This document shows positions 12,837-24,631 of a stretch of DNA of 64,000 bases, in pieces. The stretch's first letter is position 1. Each line of letters opens with the position of its first letter. The stretch is taken from the NCBI GenBank assembly GCA_025094145.1, contig JALLLS010000102.1:1-64000 (forward strand), in the 5' to 3' direction. The notes beneath the pieces were generated by a model, which was not told the origin of the DNA, made no database searches, and saw nothing but the letters and a program-made list of their open reading frames with translations. The position numbers and the translations under genes are program-made. This DNA comes from Spinellus fusiger (taxonomy: Eukaryota; Mucoromycota; Mucoromycetes; Mucorales; Phycomycetaceae).

Positions 12837-14676
12837 GAATAGTGTTTATACTACTACCATCAATAATATTAATATTACCATTACTATCTATATCTACATA
12901 TCTACATATCTACAATAACTTATTATACTACTGTCTATCATGATACCAGCAGAAACACAACAGGAAAAATAAGTGTTGTTTGATATCTATCTATCTATAT
13001 ATCTATCTATATCTATATATCTATCTATATCTATAAAGAGATCATTTTATAGGACTATTCCTATTACTGCTACTATTCCTGCTAGTTCTCTATCTGTTGT
13101 TTTGTAGTGGATACTGTATCAGAGAGAATGCATAGCATGTGATGTAGAGCCCTATTGTTTATTGGGATACGCTAGGCAGTTAGTGTGAAAATATTAAACA
13201 CGAGGCTCAATAACAGGGTAAGATGATATAATAATAATAAATAAATAAACAAGCGATAAACAAGTAGTACCAATACAGGAAAAAAAAGGTGTAGTACAGC
13301 TCTTCTCATGTTACGCCAATCTATCAGTAGCGTGCCATTATTACCCTCAACAGAAATAGCCTATTTATCATCTCAATTGATTTGTATTCCATGGACAAAT
13401 GAGCCATAGTGTCTATTTTAGTACAAGACGGTAGTTATTGTTTACTATGAAGAATGGAGGATAGGAGAATACCAGGTTTCTTCTGTTGATAAGAATAAGT
13501 TTATTTATAGGAAGACCCTTATCACTTGGTCAACCGGTGTCCATTGGCCATTCAAAGAAAACAGGTACAGGATCATATACATGTGATAATCCTGCATAAA
13601 GCATCAGCCAATGTCTCTATTTAAAGTGTGTACCATGGCATGGCGCTGGATATGCACAGATGTAAGGGTGGCAAAAGAGTGTGTCACCTGTACTTCAAAA
13701 TGAACCCCTCATTCTTATTGTTGGTTATCTGAACCATGGCTCACTAGGCTCTCTGTAGGTATACTCTGGTGTGTTCATTGAGTCGAACCAAGAGAAGCTA
13801 TGTCTCGAGTGAATTTAATATCCGTCTTTATTTTCTTATGTCTTTATATCCCTCACTATTTATTGTGAGGGAGTATTATTTTATCAGGGTCATATCTAAT
13901 CGACAAATAACACAGTCGTCTTGCAAAAAGAAAAGGCCTGTCTTCCTATTATAGTAAATAAATATAAATAAAAAAGGGTGTTCTTATAGTTTCATCTGTA
14001 AAGTGGGTCGATAATCTAAGACTAGCTTACGATAACTCATAACAATAAGTACACCAAAACAATTGAGAGGATGGGGATGTGAATTATTATTATTATTATT
14101 ATTATTATTATCATTATCATTACTACACTCTTTGTCATTCTATTTTAGGCGGCTCCCACTCTAAAATTAATCATAAATAAACAAAATGTAAAACGGGGTA
14201 ACATTTGGATAGATGTAGCTGGTCCGAACGCTAATACTATCTTGACATTCTTCCTTCATCTATCCTTCAATGACCAGTGTAAAAGCAAGTGAGCACTGAG
14301 AATAGATCATGACCCCATAGGATTCCTTCTTCTTTTTCTTATTCTTTAAAAGAGAGGGGCTGGTCTATTCCACAGTTCCTAGAACGACTAAAAGATAAAA
14401 ACCTTTTACAAGAAACATTGTTTTACATTTATTTCCAGGTAAAATACTTTGTTCAGGTTATGGAATAGAACCGAGTTTTGATATCTCTGGTGTGTACCAT
14501 TAATAATAACAATGGTATGATACTAATAAACTGTCTTTTCTTACTGATATTTATTTGTAAAGAATCTCTAATCAACAGACACAAAGATAGTCTTTACATA
14601 TCCATAAAGATCATAAACCATACATCATTTAAACACTTTGCTCCATAAGTATATGTTTTTTGTTTCTTTTGACATG
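12837..14676. other. AT-rich intergenic sequence
   Basis: No gene is supported. It contains (tatc/tctata)n at about 12981-13036 and a short (TTA)n near 14083-14120. Confidence 0.6.
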
Positions 14677-15944
14677 CACACCATGCGATTTTTCTGTTCT
14701 CTAAATGTGCAATAATATCTTCTTGTTACGGAGAAATATCATTTATTTTTTATAAAGCCATTTAAAATCAAAGGCTTGAGGATGTCTGATTCTCATTTCC
14801 TTTTGTAGAATATCTCACTATCAGAGTGTAGTATTTACAAACTAGTGTTGATGAATAGAATTGTTTATTATAATCATATAGCCAATAATATACTGCTAGT
14901 ATAGATGCCGCTGTTCCAAGTGAATGTATTATAGAAATAGAATCTACGCCCTAGAAGTCTAATACTTTGTTCTATAGAGATAGATAGCATTAAAGACTAC
15001 ATCCTAGACACTATGAACAGTATAGAATACCGCCTGGGACTGATTTGAGAAGAGCGTATTAGTCATAATTCAATCAAGAGAGATGGGGTGATTATCTCAT
15101 ACTTAATACTTGTCTTGAGAATAATAAGCCATATGTCATCTATTAAAATAAGTCAGTACTGTCTTGTATATTGTAATGAACTCAAGCCCAGATGAAGACA
15201 CTGCTTACCTTTTTTATCTCTAAAATAGTCCCTGGTAGTGTCTATCACTTCCTCATTTTGCTTCATTTGTTAACAATAAAACATTAACGTGTTCATTTAT
15301 TCTTATCTTGACAAGTGCTCAAGTATTAAGCAATTGACTTCCATGGGAAATAACAAAAAGAGAGGAATGTCTATACAAATCATTTCTCTCTATTCTAGAG
15401 ATGTATTACACTTTAGCCTCCTCCCCCCCCCTTTTTTTTTCTTTCGATTTACCAAGTCAAACGACCCATTTATTTTTGCCTTGGCCAAAAGGATAGTGTT
15501 GGAAACAACACCTTGTTCCCATTGAACACTATTGTTGAGGTAGACTTCAATGATGTGGTTGTTGAAGAGACAGTTGATATTTAGCCAATAAATGGCTATA
15601 CTGTTCTTAATGTAAATAGATATAGTTTCTATCATCAGTACACTTTAAACACTGTTCTACACCCTTATTGTAAGCTTAAAAATAACACATTATGTTAAGA
15701 GAAGAATAGCAGTGACTGTGTTTAAATACTTAAGTTATTCTGGTTTTATTTATTCTTTTTATGGACAATTTTATACTTTTTAAATTGTAAAGTCAATATT
15801 TTCTTGGCTAGAATAGACAATTAAACTATTAAATATCTTATTTAGACAGCGAAAAAGGTCTTTTCAGACACCTTAGCTCATCAGAACAAAATGACAATTT
15901 GATATCCCGTTCCTTTCTTTTTATATCCTAGAGATAGCTGGGTG
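14677..15944. mobile_element. Decayed Tc1/mariner-like copy, left arm of a giant palindrome
   Basis: This arm is an imperfect reverse complement of 15947-17164 along most of its length. For example, 15182-15270 pairs with 16670-16745, 15655-15710 with 16190-16225, 15790-15870 with 16010-16120, and 14745-14870 with 16990-17110. Its outer end reads cacacc and its inner end gggtgt, which are the same termini as the complete copy at 59988-61539. The expected TA at the outer end has become TG. No intact transposase frame remains. The Tc1/mariner call rests on the related copy near 60 kb. Confidence 0.7.
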
Positions 15945-15946
15945 TA

Positions 15947-17164
15947 CACACCAGGAGATTTTCGGGATATATAAGGAAATCAATATATTCATATGATTGG
16001 CTAAGGTGTTTGAAAAGGCCTTTTTCGCTGTCTAAATAAGATATTTAATAGTTTAATTGTCTAAATAAGATATTTAATAGTTTAATTGTCTATTCTAGCC
16101 AAGAAAATATTGACTTTTGCAATGAAACGCTATAAATTTAGATATAAAAGGAAGAAATGAAGCCACGATTGAAATCCAGACAATGATATTCTTCTCTTAA
16201 CATAATGTGTTATCCATAAGCCTACAGTATTTGCAGTATGATACTGCTTAAGAAAGATGTATTACAGAACACACTGAATTAACTCTAGTGGTCATTGTCC
16301 ATAAAATAGAACCAAACTTACTTGTGTTGAGAACAGTATAGCCATTCATTGACTCAATATTCATAATCACTTCAATTATCTTATTGTAACTGGTATTAAC
16401 AGTGGTGCTTAATGATTACAAAGTATTGTTTTTAATACTGTCTTTTAGGCTCAAGGCAAATAGAGTGTGAATTGTTTGACTTGTGAATATTATGAGTGAA
16501 GGCTATGGTGTAGTAGATTACCAGAATAATAGATGAAGTATTATTTGTTTTGATAATCCCGTCCTTTTGTTATTTCCCACACTGCACATACAACTTAACA
16601 CTCAAGTACTCGTCAAGATGAGCATAGCTGAGCAAGGTAATGTACTATTATTAACAATGCAAAACAATAGGTGATAGACACTACCAAGGACTATTCCTGA
16701 GATAAAAAGGTAAGCAGTGTCTTTATCTGGGCTTGAGCTCATTGTATTCCACAAGACACTCATTGTATTTTTAATAAATAAAGACTCTTCTCAAGTCAGT
16801 CTTAGGTGGTCATCTACAAGTTCAATTCTGTCTAGAGTATACTCCTGAGAACAGTTATCTATCTCCTAAGGATAAAGAACAAGGCCTTTAGGGTGTATAA
16901 TCTATTGCTATGAAGTGAATGTACTTAGGCAGTGGCTATAGTCATACTATAGTATTAGCTATAATATCATAATAAACAATATTATTCATAAACAATTTTT
17001 TATTGATAATACAATTTGACATTGAGGTATCCATAGAAGGAAACAAATATTTGGATACTTGCAAACCTTTTGATTTTAAATACAGTTCCATAAAAGGAGC
17101 GTTTTTTTGGACGTAAAAGGAAGGAGATATCACCGCCTAAAGGCCAGAAAAACCTTTGGGTGTG
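15947..17164. mobile_element. Decayed Tc1/mariner-like copy, right arm of a giant palindrome
   Basis: It starts cacacc directly after TA (15945-15946) and ends gggtgtg directly before TA (17165-17166). Its distal half (16785-17164) is a direct-orientation relative of 61160-61539, sharing among others the block around 16880-16990, and its proximal end matches 59988-60110. An internal 29-nt segment (taaataagatatttaatagt unit) is duplicated at about 16031-16092. It is about 330 bp shorter than the 60-kb copy and I see no transposase motif in it, so it looks like an internal-deletion derivative. Confidence 0.72.
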
Positions 17165-17166
17165 TA

Positions 17167-19480
17167 GTAAGAAATCCAGTGGAATAGGAATATGAAAATA
17201 ATCTACTTTACCTCACATCGTCTGATCCATGTCGCATGGCTGGCACGTGTTGTTATCTGGCAGTAGACAGAAATAGTAAGGACGTAATATTATACTATTA
17301 TTAAATGAATGGTATTTTATTATTATTATTATTATTTTGGGGGAGGGGAGGATTCAATTGACTCTTATCATTGAGATTTGAACTTAAGAAATAGACTAGC
17401 AATGGAAAATAGGAATCAAGCATAAAGGTTGATTAAGATGAATGAATCAAGAGATCAACAGTAACAGTTATAGATAAATGGCATTTGGAGCGATAGAACT
17501 CTACAACCCTACAACCATAGATCAAGATCCAATGGAGTGTACCTTTTTCTTTTATCGGGTGTAGCACAAGTTGTCATTCTTCCTTTTATAAAGAGACTTC
17601 CATTTTTGTGTTTATGCAAGGAACGCCAAATGTTGCTTATGTGTGGGCATATTTCTATATTTACATAATAAAATGACAGAATATAATGAAGTATGTAAAA
17701 CGGTGCTAGTGACAGTCATAGAAGACTGTACTACAAATATGAAAAGGCTCTATTCTGAATTGAACAGATTTCTTTCTTTTTAGTACTGGGAATTACAGTC
17801 ATTTATTATTTAGACTAAACCCATTCTCTATCCAACAGGAGATATTTCACTATAGAATAAATATAACAGGAAAAGAACAGTGGGCCTGTTTTTTAGTCTA
17901 ATTACTCTTTCTTTTAGTAATGGTCATAGCATCCCACTTTTTATCTGTGCCTGTGGGCTTATCGATGTATTATTATAGCCAATTAGCATCGACTCTCTTT
18001 ATATAATAAGATAGGACAGAGTAGGACATTGTTTTGAGAACATTGAGAGATAGAATAAACAGAGAGTTATTGAGTCAATGCATAAGTTCATTCCATACGT
18101 TAATATCAAGAGTTCAAGGTAGATAAGAAGATAGAGGGTCACCTGCAGACAGGATATCCTCTGACCATTGTATTGATTCACTCTATCTGCCAGACACACT
18201 AACAGCAATCGTCAAATAAAAGGAGTAATGCGTTGAGTCCAACTCATTAGTAGTCATAGTCCCGAAGCAAAAGTCCCGAAGCAAAAGTCCCGAAGCAAGA
18301 GTCCCGAAGCAAGAGGCTCAAGCAAGAGTCCCAAGCAAAAGACCCAAAAGGTCTGTGCTTCAGGTTAGACTCAGCAGTCAGATAGCCTGTATTTGATGTG
18401 TCAATATATTTCTTTTTAAAACTTTTTTCTTCTCCTTTGGTGGGTTTAGTATAGACAGGCTATTTATAATATCTATGTGAGTTACATTTTATTGACACCT
18501 TTTGCATTGGCATGAGCCAGTTTTCCATCTCAAATGTACTGTTCATACTATAATTGGATCACCAATGACAGCAACCACAAAGATTTGCTTTATGCGGATA
18601 TCTCCAAGCCATAAGATATCTCCATGGTATAAGGTATCTCCGCGGTATAAGATACAGTGCAGCATAGTATAGTTATCTTGGCAGTAAATATCAGTCATCT
18701 TCAATCAGCATCTCTTTGTTGCCTATTTAAAAGTAAACTTTGTTTTTTTATGCTCCAAAGCAAATGGAAACCTACATATACTTCAATAGCTGATCATATA
18801 TTTCTTGTACTCACCATTGTACTCATTCGTTGTGCGATGTATTACTATGTTATCAGTATAAACTACCTTTTTATCATTGATGAGTCCACAGTATGCACCT
18901 TATGAACTGTAGATGTAGTGTATCTATTGGCTAGTTGACTTGCATTGAGCAGTTAATCTATTATCCATACCTGACTAATATAATTCTATTCTATTCTATT
19001 TCTTTATTTGTAAGTGTAATTTTATCACATATTGCACATACTTCATTCTTTATCTTTTCTGTAGCGTCTTTATGCATCCCTCTTTGTTCTACCAAGTAGA
19101 CTGTTTTAAATCCTTTTCTTTATGAGTAAAAAAGTACATGACTAAATAGTACCCAATACAGTCTATACAATATTAACAGTAGAAAGAGAAGAGTCACTCC
19201 TATACCAGGTCCCTGCCATAAGAAGAAGCTACATATTCTTATCCACACACCTACTATATATTCTTAACTGCCTATAAACAAACAGACAAACAAACATAAA
19301 CAAACAGACAAACGACACTGGATTCCAACGACGTCATAGGCTCTTTTGGCTGCGGCTTTACAAATCAAATGCCCTCCTCTCTTTCTCTTTCGTTAGCTTC
19401 AATAGAAGCACAAGAGGAATCGCAACCCCACAGTATCTCTTTGTAAAAAAAAACAATAATAGAACCTCCAAACTATAGTC
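17167..19480. other. AT-rich intergenic sequence
   Basis: No gene is supported. It contains a short (TTA)n near 17320-17335 and the 14-nt tandem repeat at 18258-18350. The 5' flank of the Laa2-like gene begins somewhere after about 19300, where composition changes. Confidence 0.55.
18258..18350. repeat. 14-nt tandem repeat (agtcccgaagcaaa), about 6 copies
   Basis: Units agtcccgaagcaaa/g follow one another, the first four nearly perfect and the last two shortened and mutated. The unit is GC-richer than its surroundings. Not CRISPR: the units are directly adjacent, without spacers. Confidence 0.88.
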
Positions 19481-21587
19481 ATGTCAAAAGATCTTTTGGA
19501 TTTAGGCTCTTCTTCAGACACAGACACACCGCAAGTGCCTCCACTACTCACTCACAACGATACAAGTGTACGCATGGGGCTAGTACCGACACAGCAAGAT
19601 ACACCTAATCTTATTGACATGGATTTTCCTTCATCTCAAGACAATGATTTTCTAAGCTCTGGTCCTAAACAGTCCATGATGGTAGAGACACCTTTTCCTA
19701 TTGGACCTGTTGTACCTACAGAACAGCAGCAACAGCAACAGCAACAGGGTGTGTTTGAGTCATTAGAGGAAGTTGAGTCTTCCAATACGTTTGAACCACT
19801 GGATGAACTCGAACAGTCGACTGTCTATAATCAGAGAAACTCTTTTGACTTTAATGATGAGTCCAATGATAAGTTCCAGCAACCAGCCTCCTATAATCAG
19901 AGAAACTCTTTTGACTTTAATGATGAGTCCAATGATGAGTTCCAGCAACCAGCCTCCTATAATCAGAGAAACTCTTTTGACTTTAATGATGAGTTCAATG
20001 ATGAGTTCAATGAAGACTTTGTCCAAAACAATGCCTTCTCAAGCCGTGGATTCGACCAAGATGAATTTGGAGATTTTGATGATGATTTTGACCAAAACAG
20101 TACCTTTTTCAATGATTTTGAGGCAGACATTCCTTCTCCACCTCCTTCTGTTCCTATACCAGAAGAAACCACCCAGCCCACAGGACCCACAGGACCCACA
20201 GGACCCACAGGACCCACGGGACCCACAGAGGCAGAGACTTATGTACGCATGTCATTCATAGTGTTGGAGGAGAAGGAAGAGGGGGGAGGGGGCATTTCTA
20301 ATAGTCTATTATTAATATGGACTCCATTCTAGGTGAAGTTATTAGAATGTGCGGATGGACCTGCAGAAATAGCAAGCCATATTGAACAGAGACTCAGTCA
20401 TTTCTGGACGCTCTCCTCTTCAACACCACCATTAGACATTGTCACTGTCCCTTGGGTACTGCCCCATCCCTTACCAAAGAACAGAGAGAGTCTTCTTCCC
20501 CGGTCTATTCTGTCCACACCCTGCAGGTAAATGACGATTGCGTAGTCATTAAGAAAGAAAGAAAGAAAGAAAGAAATGTATTCAAACATACTCTCAAGCG
20601 ATGACTTGTGGACAAAACTATCACAGGATTCTGTCTTTTATAATCCACTGACAGGGGCTATTGGACAGTTCCAATGGACACGTTCAGAAACCAACAGAGC
20701 CTACTTATGTGCACTTGGTGTCAAGATCAACTATGAAGAGGTGAGTTGGACTAGCACAGAGAAATGTTGGTAGACCTCTTCTTGACAAATACTCTACCTG
20801 TCCTAGAGAACACTGTCGTCTTCAAGAGCCTTGTTTTCTGACGCCACACAAGAACAGCACCTTGCACTCTCTCCTACCTCTCTCAAGAACACTATCTCGC
20901 ATTATCCTATCACCACCAACAACAACAACGATACCACCACCAACACCGCCAACACTACCTCCAACACTATTATCAGTCGTGCTGAAAAACACTTTTTACA
21001 ACCCCACGCACGGTCCAACTCCATGTCGAGTGTAGCTGCGTATAAAGAAAGGGCAATAGATGAGAAGAAACAAGTAGAAAAAGAGCCAGAGCTAGACATT
21101 GACATTGCCAAGGCGTATTGTGAATTAACTCAAGGTAAGGCTTTCTCTTTCTCTTTAAACGATGTCTCTCTTTTTCTCTCCTAATGTGCATCCAATGACA
21201 GACACCATCCGTGTGTTCCCCAACCAAAAGTTAGAAGCCATGGTGGGTGAACTCACACGACTCCAACGACAGGCCTCTGAATACCTTGGCTATCTTCTGG
21301 ACCAGCGAGAACAGCTCATGATGGACGCAGAGACTTACAACGACCTCATCAGCTGCATTGTAGGACATGCACAAAGACTCCGAGAACAGCATGTAGGCAA
21401 AGATGCCAGTCCCGCCATGGTCAAGAAGAAAAAGACAGGTCTTACCATGTCCCTCCGAAGAAGCAAACCCACCAACAGCAGTGGTGCGTATGGTGTGTCT
21501 ATGGGAGGAGGGGTGGTGGGTGTCCAGGTGTCTGGGGCTGCTCAGAAGAAGCCCGTGCCTGTCTCTGAAGGACGGCGTTCCATGTAA
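19481..21587 (+). CDS. Aftiphilin/Laa2-like clathrin-AP-1 accessory protein
   Basis: Five exons: 19481-20242, 20333-20526, 20599-20740, 20807-21134, 21202-21587 (603 aa). All junctions keep phase, with donors GTACGC, GTAAAT, GTGAGT, GTAAGG. The N-terminus has clathrin-box-like DLLDLG (residues 4-9), then acidic-Phe motifs of the type that bind AP-1/GGA ear domains (EFGDFDDDF, NDFEAD). A middle block (FYNPLTGAIGQFQW, then RAYLCALGVKINYEE) resembles the clathrin-binding region of aftiphilin and yeast Laa2. A helical region follows (VFPNQKLEAMVGELTRLQRQ). The family helps AP-1/clathrin carriers at the trans-Golgi and endosomes. Odd: three tandem 22-residue repeats (SYNQRNSFDFNDESND...) and a Gly-Pro-Thr run ending exon 1. 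The family call is by motif, not by search. Confidence 0.8.
19826..20024 (+). repeat. 66-bp coding tandem repeat x3 in the Laa2-like gene
   Basis: Three nearly identical 66-bp units encode YNQRNSFDFNDESND[K/E]FQQPAS. The third diverges at its 3' side (EFNDEFNEDF). Each unit carries a DF-containing acidic motif, so copy number may set the number of ear-binding sites. That functional link is inference. Confidence 0.9.
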
Positions 21588-21690
21588 AAACAAAAACAAA
21601 AACAAATATCACAGATACACATCTACACAGATACATTTCTTTTCTTTTTCTTTCTTTATATATCTCTATGTACACAATGATACTCCACTG

Positions 21691-21890
<200 letters not shown>

Positions 21891-21908
21891 AAAAAGAGAA
21901 AGATAGAA

Positions 21909-22953
21909 TCAGGGCTTGATAGAATGGCCCTCCTGTTCCATAGCCACCATGCGTTGTTTAAGAGTGGCTGTCTGTGATTGCACCTCCCGTTGAGCAGCAT
22001 TGAGTCTATCAAGCTCTTCGTGTTCTAACTGTACACTGAACTGAGGTACATTGATGTCCTTTGATTTCTTGACAGGAAGATTGGGTGAGAGTGCATTGTG
22101 CTCAGATAGTACTTGGTAAAAGACCTCTGTGGGTTCATTGAAGACCTTTTTTTTTTTAATATAGATATATGTAGGCATGTATTTGTTAAATAACACTTCT
22201 CATGCTGCTACTGCTGCTACTGCTGCTGCTACTAGTGTGACTCTATGTGTTCTGTAGCAGTAGCCACAGCAGTCATGGTGTGTGGGTTTTTTTTTATTTT
22301 TTAAATAAAATAAAATAAATAAAAGGGTACTTACTAATTCATCATAAGCATAGCTTGTTACTGGTCTGTCTTTTGGCCAAGGCTGTCCTGATATATCGTC
22401 TTCGTAAGGATGAAGACGTAGGTGGTGGTAGAGTGAGACTGGTTTTTCATTTGCAGCAGAATGGAAATGGATTTTAATGAGGATCTCAAATTCACCCCAG
22501 CCAGTTTCTTGGAGTTCAAAGGGAGGTTGTTCGACAGCTGACAGAATGGTAGCGTGGTGGTGATAACGTGGTTGTTAGTGTGGTTGTTAGCGTGGTAACG
22601 ATAACGTGGTTGTTAGTGTGGTTGTTAGCGTGGTAACGATAACGTGGTTGTTAGTGTATGTTTGGTGTGAGTCCAATATACGTCCAATGAGTTATCCAGT
22701 GAAATAGAATAGACCGTGCTACCTTATTTCACTTACTTCGGAGGGAATTGGGATAGGTCTCGTGTAGCTTAAAGGTCACTTTTTTGATGTAGTAGCCAAG
22801 GTCGTCATTACCAAACCCTTTGACAGCCACCGTCCATTTGTGAGTATGGTCTGAGTCATTGGCTTTTTTTCCTGTCAACAAAAGAGCATTGTTTCCATAA
22901 TAAATAGGACGGGTAATGCTGATGCCTTTGATACGCTTTGTGCCTGTAGCCAT
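21909..22953 (-). CDS. YAF9: YEATS-domain protein, YAF9/GAS41-like
   Basis: Minus-strand exons are 22953-22737, 22537-22335 and 22145-21909 (218 aa). Donors GTAAGT and acceptors keep phase. The YEATS domain fills about residues 10-135: RPIYYGNNA, HTHKWTVAVKG, GYYIKKVTFKLHETYPNSLR|TVEQPPFEL, ETGWGEFEILIKIHF, then KPVSLYHHLRLHPYE. The Yaf9 signature YDEL|VFNEPTEVFYQVL and a C-terminal coiled coil (ELDRLNAAQREVQSQTATL) follow. Yaf9 is shared by the SWR1 and NuA4 complexes and reads acylated histone lysines. Size matches Yaf9 (about 225 aa). Start ATG at 22953: it opens the conserved frame and lies 150 bp from the divergent DAD1 start. Intron 1 contains a 38-bp tandem repeat. Confidence 0.93.
22563..22656 (-). 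repeat. 38-bp tandem repeat inside YAF9 intron 1
   Basis: The unit ataacgtggttgttagtgtg plus gttgttagcgtggtaacg repeats about 2.4 times. Read on the gene's strand, each unit contains two CTAAC motifs, which match the branch-point consensus. Confidence 0.88.
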
Positions 22954-23017
22954 AACACTAAGGAAGAGGAGAGAAAAGAAGAGGAGGGAGAAAGAGATGG
23001 AGACAGTCCCATCGACA

Positions 23018-23037
23018 CACGTGATAATAGTCACGTG
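23018..23037. promoter_or_regulatory. Paired CACGTG boxes in the YAF9/DAD1 divergent promoter
   Basis: Two CACGTG palindromes (23018-23023 and 23032-23037) are separated by 8 bp in the 150-bp gap between the two start codons. The flanks are also near-symmetrical (gacac...gtgtc). CACGTG is the target of bHLH factors such as Pho4 or Cbf1. Function here is inference. Confidence 0.55.
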
Positions 23038-23103
23038 TCTCTTCTGAGGAGGGAGAAAGAGAGAAACAGTCCCCCTTTTTTTTCTTGTCAAGACACTACC
23101 CTC

Positions 23104-23352
23104 ATGGAGAATCGCACCCCCTTTGAGATGGAGCACGGTGCACTTATGCAGCAGGTGTACCAGGGTTTTGATCAACTGCTGAGCAATATCAAGCTACTGA
23201 ATAAAAGCCTCGATACATTGAATGATATTGGACACGAATTTGAAAAGCCTGCTAGGGTATGGCATGATTTTCATAGTGCCATTGCTACAGCACCCGCCCT
23301 TACCACCCACCCCACTCCACCACAACCTTCTTCTGAGAACACTGCAGCCTGA
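23104..23352 (+). CDS. DAD1: DASH complex subunit Dad1
   Basis: Single exon, 82 aa. The conserved Dad1 block fills residues 5-55: FEMEHGALMQQVYQGF, LLSNIKLLNKSLDTL, then IGHEFEKPARVWHDF. The family pattern is FE-x5-LI...NLN-x-LNRSLE...VG-x-EFE...LW. DASH/Dam1 encircles or decorates kinetochore microtubules and is specific to fungi and a few relatives. The tail (about residues 58-82) is Pro/Thr-rich and low complexity. An in-frame non-ATG extension upstream is ignored because the ATG at 23104 directly precedes the conserved domain and sits 60-80 bp from the CACGTG pair shared with YAF9. Confidence 0.88.
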   Translation: MENRTPFEMEHGALMQQVYQGFDQLLSNIKLLNKSLDTLNDIGHEFEKPARVWHDFHSAIATAPALTTHPTPPQPSSENTAA

Positions 23353-24089
23353 AGTGTCATTCTACAGCAGAACCAGTGTGGGTGGCTTGTATTTTTGAAG
23401 GTGTAACAAGAACCAGAAAAGAGAAGAAGAAGGTGGGGAGGAGTCCACTTGTCAATGCTATTGTAGTATAGAACAGCATTATTTTGTGAATAAAAAGAAG
23501 AGGCTCTACTTGTCCACTGAATTCCTCTTCTGTTCAAGTAGCACGAAGCAAGTATAAAACAAGAAAGAGACGCTCTCCTTCTAGAGTTCAATGTGTCAAA
23601 AGAACAGCCATTGTACGCATAAAAACAAGAAGAAAATAAAAAAAAAAAAAGACCAGCACAGTATCGATCCAGTCTCCTCTAATTCTTTTTTCTTTTTTCT
23701 TCTTTCTTTCCCTCTGTCTGTAGTGTGTGTGACTGTGCAAGTGTTGAACTCTATTTTATGGCATTAGAGTTCGAAGCCTCTGTGTAGCAAAGACCATTCT
23801 TCGGCAAGCTACTTCTTCTGTGAATCTTCTTACTAATTTTGACAGCCGACAGACGGAGAATTAGTGTACAAGTCAAATGGTATTAAAACGCGACAAAAAT
23901 ACTGGTCTGTGTCTCGCTTTATGTCTCGCTTTATGTCTCGTTGTGTCTCGTTGTGTCTTGCTTTGTGTTCCTGAGGGCGTATTTGGCTCTGTCTTGGCTC
24001 TGTCTTGTAGATGGATCTTCTATTACTCTTTCCAACAAAGACAGAGTACCATGCCGCCCTCGATGAATGCCTTTATGAATCCTTCTCAT
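23353..24089. other. Intergenic sequence with repeated cgctttatgtct/cgttgtgtct
   Basis: No gene is supported. An open frame from 23877 encodes repetitive LCLALCLA-type sequence produced by short tandem repeats (23911-23965). It then reads through MPPSMNAFMNPSHLVEYHQ (from 24050), which is antisense to the last exon of the minus-strand gene below. Confidence 0.45.
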
Positions 24090-24631
24090 CTAGTTGAATA
24101 CCACCAGATACCACTGAATGGAGATCACAATGAGTGTGTGCTGGTGGGTAAAAGAAAAGAGAAACACTCTACAGTCACAATAGAAATGTTCCAGAATAAA
24201 GTGAGTGTCCAAACAGTAGGAAGAAACAGACAATGATGGACAGATGGACAGACACTAGTGAGAAAAGGAATAAACATTAAAAACAATAAAAATGATAAGT
24301 CAGTTTTAGAGCATAGGACGGATAATAAAATAATAAAATAATAAAATACGTTGAACTGTACTGACATGTAGTTCGACAGGACAGACCCGCTAATTGAGAT
24401 GAACAAGAACACGCATCCTCCTGGATGAATAAGACAGGTCAAGAACAGTCCAAAGAAAAGGAGAGGAGATCCCATGAGAAGGAAAAGACCATCCAAGAAA
24501 TCTAAAATAAAGAATAAAAATAAAGAACAAAATATAAAGGGTTTAGTAGTGTCTTTTGTGTGTGTTTCAGTAGAAAAGTAGCCTCTATAAAGGCGGAAAT
24601 TACGAAGAAACAAGGTAGCCCCGATAAGCTT
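24090..24631 (-). CDS. Unrecognised multi-pass membrane protein, 3' exons (5' end not resolved)
   Basis: Three minus-strand exons fit splice consensus and phase: 24631-24604, 24501-24350 and 24140-24090. Together they read KLIGATLFLHFLDGLFLLMG, then SPLLFFGLFLTCLIHPGG, CVFLFISISGSVLSNYMSVQ, and end HTLIVISIQWYLVVFN with a stop. That gives two to three strongly hydrophobic segments, suggesting a small ER/Golgi-type membrane protein, but I do not recognise the family. A further upstream exon ending SSYPAGRFKIA (about 24935-24842, donor GTGAAA) would join in phase and is also hydrophobic, but its own start is unclear. The plus strand of the last exon is open too, so strand choice rests on the phase-consistent junctions. 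Confidence 0.4.

Noticed and set aside
18258..18350. CRISPR-like array
   Set aside because: Units are directly adjacent with no spacers, and the genome is eukaryotic.
23035..23103. N-terminal extension of Dad1
   Set aside because: It starts at a non-ATG codon, overlaps the CACGTG pair and is not conserved in Dad1.
24125..24613. Single 162-codon minus-strand frame as one exon
   Set aside because: It contains the 24350-24501 exon but also AT-rich intron sequence at both sides; a spliced model fits better.
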